Positions 11,878 to 22,299 of a DNA stretch of 64,000 nt are shown in pieces (the first letter of the stretch is position 1; every line of letters starts with the position of its first letter). The translations under genes and the position numbers were made by a program. Location of the stretch: contig JANCIK010000002.1 in assembly GCA_028532985.1 (NCBI GenBank), positions 496,001 through 560,000 on the forward strand, given 5' to 3'. Source of the stretch: Stropharia rugosoannulata. Lineage: Eukaryota > Basidiomycota > Agaricomycetes > Agaricales > Strophariaceae. The notes beneath the pieces were generated by a model. That model did not search any database. It saw only the letters and a list, made by a program, of their open reading frames with translations, and was not told where the DNA came from.

Positions 11878-12981
11878 CTATCTCTTTCGGAAAGAAGCAT
11901 ACGCGAAGGGCGATCTTTCTTTCAGCTGTGCCATCACGCCAGTCATGCCCACAAACGGACCTTGCAGCTCGACATCGATATAAAGGACATTCGGACCGAG
12001 AAGAGGGGACGCCACTAACGCACGAAGTGCATTTTCTCCCTGTGGTCCACAGGAAGAAAATAAAAACTCACACTTGCATAGTAATGGCAAGGATAATGCA
12101 GTGAAGAGGCTGTGCGGAGGGACAGAGGCGTGAAGCTTGAAGGTATCCAAATTACGCAGGAGAATCGGTGATCCATCGGCAGACTCCCTGACGTGTCCAG
12201 CTATACGGGAGCGGTATGTAACAATTGTACCAAGCTCCAGAGAGAATATATTGGAGGACCCTAAAAGGTGAGCGATGTGCAGAGCGTCATCAACGCTTAG
12301 CTCGGCCCGAATAGCCACTGCTTGGGTTTTCCCTGTAACGAGCCGCGATAAAATTTGCGGGACGAGGTATGAGGCCCCGGTCCATGTGAGGCTATGCATG
12401 TTGGGAAAAGCTGCAAGCTCCTCAAACGCGCTGCTTGTGTCTGTATGCAGTAAAAATGTCTGGGGAACTTTGATGCTGATTTCTTCAATGGTATTTCCAT
12501 GCGTAACTCGAGACCACTGTAAAACCCATAGGAGGAATTCATGCTGCACGTCAGCTAGTGTCCCATTATTGTCATCGGGTATGGAGATGTGTAAGTGCTT
12601 GATATCAGCGCGAGAAGCATAACACGGGTGCATCCCTTCGTGGCTCCTGCTATCATCTGTGATTCCTATAACGAGGTTCAATGCGCGAGAAAATGGGTCA
12701 TGCTTTATATGTATGAAGCTCAAGTTGTTTTGTAGGTGATTTGGGAGACTATGGCTAATGAGGTCGGCTGGTTTATACATCTGCAGCGTCTGCTCCATCA
12801 CCTTCGGCTGAAAGAGGATGGACGAGGGAAGCCATAAACAGTGATCTCCAGGCAGAACGTCAATGAGAAAAGAATCCGAAGAGTATGATTTGGGTGTCTG
12901 AAAAGAGCATACTGAATCGCTGTCGGAGTCGTCTTCACCTCCAGGGTCACTAAGAGTTGGATCTTGCAAAGCACTCGCCAT
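11878..12981 (-). CDS. LRR-like basidiomycete protein of unknown function
   Basis: 367 aa from the ATG at 12981 (MASALQDPTLSDPGGEDDSD). The same frame is open upstream to 13143 without an ATG, so an upstream exon is possible. After an acidic N-terminus come alternating hydrophobic strand/helix units: ADIKHLHISIPDD, IEEISIKVPQTFL, FPNMHSLTWTGASYLVPQIL, NIFSLELGTIVTY and LLCKCEFLFSSCG. These are spaced like degenerate leucine-rich repeats of fungal F-box-type proteins, but no F-box is visible. A substrate-recognition role would be speculation. Confidence 0.55.
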   Translation of the reverse strand: MASALQDPTLSDPGGEDDSDSDSVCSFQTPKSYSSDSFLIDVLPGDHCLWLPSSILFQPKVMEQTLQMYKPADLISHSLPNHLQNNLSFIHIKHDPFSRALNLVIGITDDSRSHEGMHPCYASRADIKHLHISIPDDNNGTLADVQHEFLLWVLQWSRVTHGNTIEEISIKVPQTFLLHTDTSSAFEELAAFPNMHSLTWTGASYLVPQILSRLVTGKTQAVAIRAELSVDDALHIAHLLGSSNIFSLELGTIVTYRSRIAGHVRESADGSPILLRNLDTFKLHASVPPHSLFTALSLPLLCKCEFLFSSCGPQGENALRALVASPLLGPNVLYIDVELQGPFVGMTGVMAQLKERSPFAYASFRKR

Positions 12982-13852
12982 AACAGCCTGGGGCGCCCGA
13001 TATTGGCTTCTCAGAGGCAGTTGTGCCGTTACAGATGTTCGGTAGCAGAAATCCTGGAGTCCTAAAATCCTTCTTGCGGATGAATGCGAATAGCTTGGGC
13101 TGAAAGATGGTTCGGAGAGTAATTGAAATGGAGAGTAACCCACGCTATCTATTGCGTCCTTATCGAAAGTCGCGGCTCCGTGATACGGAGGGGAATAGAT
13201 TTGGGTGTAGTTCCTAGGCGGTACTGGCCAGCAGGACGTTCGAATGTTAGAAATTGGGAGGAGTCGTTGTTATTTGGAGGACGATAACGAGCCGTGACGA
13301 ATATTTCTCGACAAGTGAAGTAGAAAGGTATTGTCAGTGAAGAAGAGCCAGTCTCGTCAATAATGAGGAGAGATAACGTTAGTTATGAAAGCAACATAAT
13401 GCACCAGGCGCCCAGTGGGTCCGCGACGGGCTCTAGCAGAGTAATTTATAAAAGGGACAGTAGTCGATGATAGATAAAGCTGTTGTTGATACAAACCAGG
13501 ATATGTCCGGTAACCAAAGCGATGAGCTCTTGTTTTTCTTCCCGAGTTTGCTAAGGGTCATGAGATAAATATTGGACAGGCCAGGAGCTAAACCTTCATT
13601 GTGTCTCAACGCATCTCACAACGGCAAATAGCCGATCAAGCGCGTTTAAAACTTGTATGAGGCAAAAACCCCGCCTTCAAGTACAACACATACAACGTCA
13701 AAATGGAATACAGATAACAGAAACAGGCTCACAGCGTTGGTTGAGGTTCCCAATTTCGTTTAACTCAGTGCCGGATTGCATCGCCTTTGCCTAGCCACAT
13801 TGGTGAAAATAACCTTCGATTAAGTTGAAGCAAACAACCGGAGCATAGTCGA
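12982..13852. other. Intergenic region, no gene seen
   Basis: Contains the upstream region of the LRR-like gene, with short AT-rich tracts such as TTTATAAAAG near 13445, and the 3' flank of CGI121. No coding frame is supported. Confidence 0.45.
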
Positions 13853-14614
13853 TTAACCCATGACACTTTTCATGGCGACAGAACTCGTTACGATCTTGTC
13901 TACAACAGCGTGCTCTTTCTTTAGATCCTTAGTAGCTTCCCTTACCGCCACGTCGTCGTTGAGCTTGAAGTACTGGTTCCAAAATTAGACCACCAAAACA
14001 CAACAGAAGACAAAGACGTACCCTTTTTATCGCGGACCAATCAGTAACTGTTTCCAGCTCGGAGAAAGGAGAGAGTGCGGTCTCCAGAGCAGCTTCCATC
14101 TTCCTTTGGATATCATTCACGGCTAGACTTGGTGAGTCCACCCGCACTACGATAAGATCTTTCGCGTTCTCAGAAACGCCATACCGACGGATGGCCTCGG
14201 TGATCTGGAGCCAGTCAGCTAACCAATACAAAAAATAAGGTTCAACACTGACATTATTCGTGGGGTTGAGGAAGAATAGGATTTCGGAATGCACCGTCCG
14301 GGTCCTCAGTGCACGTTGCGATTCAGCAAGAATTGCTTGGTACACTGCCGTTTCGAGATGCAATTTGCTAGTGATCTGGCTGAGTCTCAGAATTTTTACT
14401 CGCGCACTCCACGAGGAAACATCCAACAGACAAGACGCGCATCTATGAAAGCGAAGTTGACTGCCTCACGCTCTGCATCGCCATAAGCCCCCTCTGCCGT
14501 CGATGCTGCGATGATGCGTGATTTGAGAGCACCAGTATTTCGTACATTTCGAAACAGAGCATAAGTTACTTGAGAGAGTTTACTTTCAAACTGAGGATAG
14601 TACAGAGATTCCAT
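13853..14614 (-). CDS. CGI121: KEOPS/EKC complex subunit Cgi121 (TPRKB)
   Basis: Four exons: 14614..14432, 14375..14253, 14204..14022 and 13972..13853. All joins are phase 0 and give 202 aa. The protein reads MESLYYPQFESKLSQVTYAL, then RNVRNTGALKSRIIAAS, ALRTRTVHSEILFFLNPTNN|ITEAIRRYGV and KDLIVVRVDS. This matches Cgi121/TPRKB, including the T..SEI.F.LSP.NNI.EA...FG block that binds tRNA and the Bud32 kinase. KEOPS makes the t6A modification at tRNA position 37. The last intron sits between SAIKR and YFKLNDD, inside a conserved K-x-Y-K motif. It is divergent from RPN10 with about 190 bp between start codons. Confidence 0.9.
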
Positions 14615-14803
14615 GACGAGATGTTGTTGGCAAATAGGTGAGATGAATCGTCGAGGAAGCGATTCGCCGATTCGATGGAGGTTGCCGCCAAATACGAACA
14701 AGCACTGGAGCTGACGCGTCTTCGACGCGCACTCATTTCCCCTCTCCTCACTTGTCCTTGTCCTAATCTCTCTATTAAATCATATACCCTCTGCAAGCCC
14801 ATC
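14615..14803. promoter_or_regulatory. Short bidirectional promoter, CGI121/RPN10
   Basis: Only 189 bp separate the two divergent start codons. This stretch must hold both core promoters and both 5' leaders. A pyrimidine-rich tract followed by TATTAAATCATATA lies just upstream of RPN10. Confidence 0.6.
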
Positions 14804-16004
14804 ATGCCGCTAGAAGCTACGATGCTGATTATTGATAACTCTGAATATATGCGCAATGGGGACTATCTTCCAACGCGGTTTGACGCACAGGCAGATGCGG
14901 TGAATGTGGTATTTCAGACGAAGATCGACTCAAATCCGGAGAACACAGTGGGTGTTATGACAATGGCGGGCAAAAGGTGATGTTCCTCTCTTTGCACACC
15001 CTTAAAAAACCACTTACGGCGTATAATAGCCCAGAAGTACTGGTAACACATACAAAAGATCTTGGACAAATTCTTGGTGGTGTACATGCTGCATCAACCA
15101 AAATTGGTGGCGAGATCGATATTCCAACAGCACTTGCAGTTGCTCAGCTTGCACTAAAGCATCGCGAAAACAAGAACCTGCGGCAGCGAATCATCGTCTT
15201 TGTCGGTTCGCCCCCAGGGGAGGGAGAGGATCGTGATGAGAAGGCTATGATCAAACTAGCCAAGAAACTGAAGAAGAATAATGTTGCAGTCGACTTTGTC
15301 GCTTTCGGTGATGGTATTGAGGAAGGCGATGGTGAACGGGTACTCAAAGCGTTTGTGGACAACATAAACAGTGGCGATAACTCGTACGCATTTCATTACA
15401 CTGCCTATTTCGCTACTTACAACTTTAATTGTGTAGACATTTGCTGACTGTTCAACCCGGTGCTCACCTCCTTTCCGATGCGCTCATTTCCTCTCCAATC
15501 CTCTCTGCTGATCGTAGCGCAAGCATTCCTGAAGCGCTAGGCGGCACCGGAGCGGCCCCGGCAGCCGGTGGATCTAGTTCAGCCAACGATTTCGAATTCG
15601 GGGTTGATCCAAGCTTGGATCCCGAGCTCGCTATGGCTCTGCGTATGTCGATGCAGGAAGCACAGGCACGGGAAGCTGCCGAGGCGTCTTCCGCATCTGC
15701 AGCTGCTCCCACGACTTCGTCGTCAGCCCCAGCAGAATCAGCAGTGTCCAGTACTATACCTGCTGATCCCACGGATGATGAAGAAGAGAGGTTATTGCAA
15801 CAAGCACTAGCTATGTCGCAAGGTAATGCTGAAGGAAACGCTGACGAAGATGAGGATGGCGACGGGGACGTTGAAATGGAAGACGAAGAGGAGGACGAAG
15901 AGGAGGACGATGAAGATGATGAAGACGAGGATGAGGCTATTCAGAATGCAATACAAATGAGCATGCAGAAGGACGGTGAGAGTAAAGGAAGTGGCAAGAA
16001 GTAA
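14804..16004 (+). CDS. RPN10: 26S proteasome ubiquitin receptor Rpn10
   Basis: Exons 14804..14976, 15030..15383 and 15437..16004 give 364 aa. The N-terminal VWA domain starts [20 protein letters not shown] and contains MTMAGKSPEVLVT, the [21 protein letters not shown] motif and a VDFVAFGD strand. The C-terminal half has ubiquitin-interacting motifs: [29 protein letters not shown] and [11 protein letters not shown]. An acidic D/E run lies before the last. It is a regulatory-particle receptor for ubiquitinated substrates in cytosol and nucleus. The gene is longer than yeast Rpn10 because of Ala/Ser linkers and extra UIMs, as is usual in basidiomycetes. Confidence 0.96.
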
Positions 16005-16263
16005 TTCTTCGTATTCCTAGGCATTTCCTCAGATTTCGCTTGATTATCACCTCAATTTTTGCTTCAGCCATTGTATCATATAAACTTCTACTGCATGTCC
16101 AGAAATAACTTCTGTTTTTGAGGCTCCCAGGAGACATCCGGCCATCATGCATCATTAATCATTGATGGTTGTGCCACATTTTGATGGAAATTACCCTGTT
16201 GCATGTACATGTGTACATATGTTGATCCTTGCCTTCACTAACTGCCACCCACTGCCACCCAGG

Positions 16264-17874
16264 ATGAATCATTCCATCAACATATTTCCTGAAGAGATTC
16301 TCGACCAAGTTCTCCAAGTATCTTCAGAAATCTCCTTAACGCAATTATCTTTAGTCTGCAGGCGACTACGTATCCTGACGTGGCGACATATATGCCGGGA
16401 GGTCACCCTCAAGAGAGATCCAACACAAATATTTTCGTTCCTGCAGTTCATTCTTAGCAATACTCGCGTACTGCAGCCTTCGGTGATCGAGGGCCCTGGC
16501 AGACATGTTTTCGACCTCAGCATCACTTCTCTGGCCTTCAGAAAGGAAGTGAATTTTTTCAAGTACGAGATGTCCGACAAAGATGCACGTGTACTGGATT
16601 GGGGTCCCCTCTTGAGCAGGGCTTTGCTAGTCATGCCTAATCTGCGGTCGTTTATTCTCGAAGAGCGAGTAGAGCAACTCACTTCGCATTGCCCAGAATT
16701 CGCATCCATACTCTTTAGTCGCAAATCAATCACCTCCATTGCTCTGGGTCGTATAGGACCCACGTCACATTACCACTTCGAGAAAGCGATGGATGCGAGG
16801 AAGGATCCATGGAACCTACGTACAGTTTACCTTCACGGTCCACCTGGTCCACACACCCAGATTTTACAAAGAAACTGTGGAATGGGGCCGTTGTTACTTG
16901 CTAATAGGTTCTCACTAACGGAGATTGGATTTGACCGGTGGAATCTCCGCCATTTTATGTCCGACGCACAAGCCAATACGCAAGGCAATGAAACAACGTC
17001 TGTTTTCCCAAATGTCAGCTCCCTCTTGTTAAATGCATGTCAAATACTCGTGACAGACCTAGCCAGCACATTCCCATCATTGCAGACCTTGGTTTTAGGA
17101 AGCTCACCTTTCGTCGGTAACATCATGGAACAGCCCTCGGGCTCCTTCCCCAATCTGGTTTCCATTACAGGTTACTACCATGACATTTACAGTTTTTTGA
17201 CCGTTAATGTCGATCGCAGCAGCATTCGTCGTCTCGTGGTTAACCATTGGGACATTGATGACCCCGGCGTCAGAGGTTTCTCGGTTCTACAGGCGACTCC
17301 ATCATTAAAGAGTTTCAGCTTCGTCTTGGGAGACGTCCCCCGCCTTCGTTGGTGGAATGACCTAGCCGACCATATACCGAATTTGAACTTCTTAGATGTA
17401 TCCCTTGTAGTATCCAACCGGTCAGCTTTGGACTGCTCGGTAAGCCACTCGAAACTTTTCCCGTGTTAACCGTTCTGAGATCCGTCGTTGCAGGTTAACC
17501 ATGTCCACTGCACGTTAAAGAATGTTCCCTTGCTATTCTTATCGCTGACCTTGGAGGGGATGCAATGGCTTCTAATGAACGAGACGATTAAAGACGACGA
17601 GGAACATGTCGAAGATCTGCTTGATCTAAATATTGTTGCGCTGGCCTACGCAAGGAGCATACTGACTTTACAGTATATAAGAATTTGCAAGAGGGCGCGA
17701 TCGCCGAAAAAGTGCACTATTTTGAAGGAAGTAACTGCTTCCTGCAAGATAGTTCGCCGCCCCTCGTTAAATGGCCCAGACAGTGTAGAAAGAGTGGAAC
17801 TTGTGGATCCATCGGAAGGACAATTACTGAAAACCAGTTATGAAATGCAAGAATACTTAAACGCTGACCCATAA
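16264..17874 (+). CDS. F-box protein with LRR-like C-terminus
   Basis: Two exons, 16264..17439 and 17494..17874, separated by a 54-nt intron and in frame, giving 518 aa. The F-box is at residues 4-50: INIFPEEILDQVLQVSSE, then LTQLSLVCRRLRILTWRHICREVTL. Degenerate leucine-rich repeats follow, such as FPNVSSLLLNAC, FPSLQTLVLGSS, FPNLVSITGYY and ATPSLKSFSFVLG. It is a presumed SCF adaptor with unknown substrate. A partial, broken copy of the C-terminal half lies immediately downstream. Confidence 0.8.
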
Positions 17875-18309
17875 ATATACATATACAGTAAAGACCCACC
17901 GGGAACTCGGCCATGTTTTTGGAGGATGTAAGGCAGTCGAAAATATTCAAGGTTGGTTTAAGGTATGTCAAGGGCGTCGTTTATTTTATTTTTGATTCCG
18001 ACTTTTGGAATCGACTTGGCTCGATTATCGAAAGTTGGTAAAACTTGATTTACTACTAACACCGTATCCTAACAGTTGAAAATATGGTATGATATGCAGT
18101 CCAGGTAACTTTGTGGTCGCGTGTAGGTCACACTTAGGTCACTCCCATGAAATGCCTCTAAATGCAACGTGTTAATAACATGCATGCGCTGCATAATCTT
18201 AATGTACCTCAAGCAGAGTAGTATCATCAATACCAAAGACATTGGGGTTTGGTATCACTGTGTTTACCTTTGTCAGGATCAGCCTTACAGTGTCAGAAGA
18301 AACGCGCTT

Positions 18310-19037
18310 GGTTGGTACATGGGGTCCCTGACTTTAGGATACCCGCCCAACTTCGCAGGAGAGGCGCGACATTTTCCCAATGTGGTTTGCGTGACGGGTG
18401 AATGGAACGTCGTCCACTCCTTCCTTAATATCATTAAGGATCGAAACCAAGTTCGTGGGCTTATAGTGAAGAGTCGCGGTATGCAAAACGTACTCGAGTT
18501 CGGACATTTGAACGCTCCGTCATTGAAGACTCTGTCAATTGCGTTTACATTCGGTTATGGCATCCAAGTCGTGGAATAGCCTCGCACAGGCATTTAATAA
18601 ACTGGTTTACTTAGACATCAAATTCTCAATGGGTTCTCAAGGAGAACTGCCAATTTTGGTAAGAAATCACATTGTGTACGATATTTATTCCTATACTTAC
18701 TCACTGTATTTAGATTACTTACCTGCGCTCAAGCTGGAGAGTTATTCCTTTGCGTTTTCTCTCGGTTACTGCGAATGTTCCTGAAATATCGGACGATGAA
18801 GAGGATTTGTACACTTTAGACGGCAACAGTGCAATATTGTACGCGAGTAGTATTGCAATGTTACACTATGTTCATCTGGTCAAGATGGTAAGGGGTCGGG
18901 AAGAGGGGAGTGAAATTTTAAGCTGTTGGAAGGTCATACGTGCGCCCGAGCATGGCACCATTGAGAGGGTAGAAGAAGTTGATCTACTAGAGGGAGAGAG
19001 GTGTATGATATGCAAGTCGATCTTCAGCCCAATTTAA
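18310..19037 (+). pseudogene. Truncated, frame-broken copy of the upstream F-box gene
   Basis: Three segments match the C-terminal half of the F-box gene at 16264-17874 in order. 18319-18576 encodes HFPNVVCVTGEWNVVHSFLN and APSLKTLSIAF, matching FPNLVSITGYYHDIYSFLT and TPSLKSFSF. 18557-18660 encodes NSLAQAFNKLVYLDIKF, matching NDLADHIPNLNFLDVSL. 18756-19037 encodes EDLYTLDGNSAILYASSIAMLHYV, matching EDLLDLNIVALAYARSILTLQYI. No F-box is present. Segments 1 and 2 are in different frames with no splice sites that join them. It is best read as a decayed tandem duplicate, though the third segment still looks intact. Confidence 0.65.
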
Positions 19038-19317
19038 AGTTCATTATATCTGTTATAACTTACTTTGTTTATATTCAAGTGAATTTTGGTAATACAGATC
19101 CATGCATCCTAGGTCGTACAGCAAACTGGAAGATTGAAGAGAATGACCAAGTCAAGTTAAGAGTGTGACTGATCTTGGAGCGGCGTAATCTAAACGTATC
19201 AGTGGCAGTGCCACCGATCCACGTAGGACCACAACGGCGGTCGCGACTTGTATAGCTTAATCATCTCCTTTCTTTCTTTGCAAACCACCGTGTACCCGAG
19301 GACTGGTCCTCGTCAAG

Positions 19318-21372
19318 ATGCAGCTATTAAGCATTCCGTTCTCTCTTCTTTGCTCTTCTTTTCTCTTATTTGCTACAACTGCTGTCCCTGTTTCGAGCAC
19401 CGAACTCACACCCGATACATTCGACTCAACCGTCGCCAAGGGGCTATGGTTTATCGAACACTTTTCTCCATACTGCGGTCATTGTAACCACTTTAAGCCA
19501 ACGTGGGAGCAGCTAGTTGCAGAGGCGAAAACAGAGATACCGTCTGTGAACACGGCCACGATAAACTGTGTCACCTATGGCGGTATGTCAGCCAGACGAT
19601 CCATTGTGAATTCTAATTGAATGGATACTTTCAGACCTTTGTTCAAAAAACAATATCGAAGGATACCCAACTATGCTAATGTTTGAGGACGGAAAGATTG
19701 TAGACAAGTTCAAAGGAGCAAGGGAATTGGATTTACTCAAGGCATTCATGAAAAAGTATGTGAAGGACGAACCCCTCTCTGAACCCGAACCTTCCGCAGA
19801 AATCACTCCCGAAAAGCCGGCACCTCCTGTTCAACCGCCGAAACCACTTCTCAATTCCGCAGGAGAGGTTTTGCCCCTCACCTCTGACACTTTTGATGAC
19901 GCCCTCGCGAAGGGCCCCGCCTTCGTTAAGTTCTTCGCTCCCTGGTGTGGACATTGCAAGAAGTTGGCTCCTACATGGAAGCAGTTGGCACGCCATATGC
20001 AGGGGAAAGTCACAGTCGCAGAGGTCAATTGTGACGACAATTCTTCTTTATGCAAGGCACAGGGCATTCAGGGATACCCCACTCTCGTATGGTTCGGCCA
20101 GGGCAACAATGAAAACGGACGGTCGGAATATAACAGTGGAAGGAAGTTTGACCAACTGGCCGCATTTGCAGAGAAGGCAAGCGCTGCGTAAGTACTGGGG
20201 ACCTTTTCATTGCACCATTTCTGACTTTTCTCAGTGGTGTTGATATCCTTGAGAAGACTGAAGAACTGAAAGCACATGTCGCCCGAGATGATGTTGTGTA
20301 CCTCCTACTTCACGCACAGTCGGATACCGAAGTCATTGTATGTGACCCGTTATTTGCTTAAAAGGATTTGTCTGACCGTATAACAGAGCATGATGCGGGA
20401 GGCCTCTGCAGCGCTCCTCGGCCAGCCTAGAATTTTGGCCTCTTCCAACGCAGCCCTGCGCACGCAGTTTGGCATTCCAGCTGCGTCCGAGTGGGTCCTG
20501 CTTGTCATCAAGGACCACGACATCCGGCACCCCGCCTCTACTTTCTACGGCACGTCCTCGACCTCTGCCACTGACCCCAAGCTACGCAAATGGCTAATGG
20601 GTCACCGCCTACCGACGACGCTTGAACTCTCCCGCGACAACTTCCAAAGCGTTATGAACGCACCCCAAAAGCCGTTTGTCGTCCTCTCAGCTGGTCCCTT
20701 GGCTCTGAAGGACAAGATCATGGAGCGCTTACGCGATGTGGGCGAGCAGTGGCGCATTCGTACCGATGGGAGTGGGGTTATGCATGGGCGCGAGGTCGTG
20801 TTCGCCTGGATGGATGGCGGAGAGTGGGCTGACTGGCTGAAGAGCATGTATGGAATAACAGATGCCGATGTAGTCCCTTCTGGGGGCGATGAGCTCGCAG
20901 GCGTCAAGGTAGTCATTGCAGATCATAACGTAAGACCGTCTCCTTACCTTGGTGCTCCGTTAGATTAACATTGTTGATTTTTAGAAACTGATTTACTATG
21001 ATAGCGACCGAGACAGTCGACCGATTGAATTCACCTCTACGGCTAGCTTATTTGGCGGAATCAACGATGCTTTGTCCCGCAACTCTTCATACAAACATTC
21101 GGAGAGCTTTATTGAGCGGATTGCAAGGGTAAGCCTTGGCCATTATAGATGTTCTAACTCTAACCTCTCATATTCAGTCGCTCAACAACAAGATGATTGC
21201 CGTGGAGAACTTCGTTTTCGAAAAGCCGGCTCAGGCTATAGTGCTGTTCATCATCCTATCTGTTTTCATTATCTACGTCATCAGCCGACTGGTGAGCGGC
21301 GATGTGACTACTGCACAGCAAGGCCAGGCGGAATGGATACAGAACAAAGGCAAAAATGGGCGTCTCGACTAA
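19318..21372 (+). CDS. Membrane-anchored protein disulfide isomerase, two thioredoxin domains
   Basis: Six exons (19318..19582, 19635..20187, 20235..20337, 20387..20929, 20985..21128, 21178..21372), all in frame, 600 aa. A signal peptide covers residues 1-27. Thioredoxin domain 1 has the site SPYCGHC at C53/C56, and domain 2 has APWCGHC at C193/C196. A Pro-rich linker (EKPAPPVQPPKP) lies between them. The C-terminal 200 residues resemble redox-inactive thioredoxin folds, and a single transmembrane helix (IVLFIILSVFIIYVIS) lies near the end with a short cytosolic tail. The architecture fits fungal TMX3/Eps1-type ER oxidoreductases. No KDEL-type signal is present, as expected for an anchored form. 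Confidence 0.92.
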
Positions 21373-22250
21373 ATATATATCCTACACCGAGTAGAGGCGC
21401 AGTCTTTTGCTTTAATGCTTCGCAATTCCGTGATTGTATGTTATATCTTGCTCTTACCATACGGCTTGGTAAGAGGCGGCTACAGATGGATCTATTTATT
21501 ATTTATTGAATCTAATCGCTTTTCTCGTTGTAGGCTAGCTAATAATGCACTTTTTTTCTTCGACATACTTATAATACGGTGGTTGCTCAAGTTGTATCCT
21601 TACGAGCTCCAAAGTTGAGCGCTGAAGTGAGACCTTGTCACTGAATCCTTGATTTAGTACATGCCACGGAGCGCATATGTACGTGAACTGAAATTCCATC
21701 GGAATCTGATCGGAATACACGGTTTCAAGTTTGCCAGACCATAGAGGAATTGGCAAATAATCTTATGGATCGACCGGTACCATTGCGCACAGTTCGTCTC
21801 GACAACGCTGTCATACTTGCTATTTACCTCTTTTCCTTCGGCACCTAGATCGAGGCTGCTGGCTCTACATACGAGGTCCTACATGGCCCGGTGACCACCC
21901 GGTGGGGAGTATGATGCAGGTGACATCTAGACTAAAACTAGTAACCATTGAGTAACTAATGGAGAGTTCTGCGTTACATGACCACCGCATGCCACAGCCT
22001 TTGCTTTTGCAGGTGGCAAAATGGCAGCTTGAATCTGGCTAAAGGGCCTTTCGACGAATTAATCATTAACTCTGCAAGGCGGTCCTGTAAATGCGATGTA
22101 CATTTTGAAGTCTAGCACATTGCCAATTCGAAATCCGGCATTTGTCCGGCATGCCTGAGGTATTCAGGTCTCACAGGATCCATATTGCAGCATGCATGGC
22201 TGTGCAAACCCATTTACCTTAAAATAGCTCACGTCGACTGCCGTATCACA
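21373..22250. other. Intergenic region, no gene seen
   Basis: Contains the 3' flank of the disulfide isomerase gene and the upstream region of the DUF1399 gene. No supported coding region. Confidence 0.45.
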
Positions 22251-22257
22251 TATAAAG
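22251..22257 (+). promoter_or_regulatory. TATA box of DUF1399 gene
   Basis: TATAAAG about 45 bp before the ATG at 22300, at a usual TATA-to-leader distance for this genome. Confidence 0.55.
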
Positions 22258-22299
22258 CCAGCGCCAGATTACCACACGAATCAACAACCCGCAGCACTC

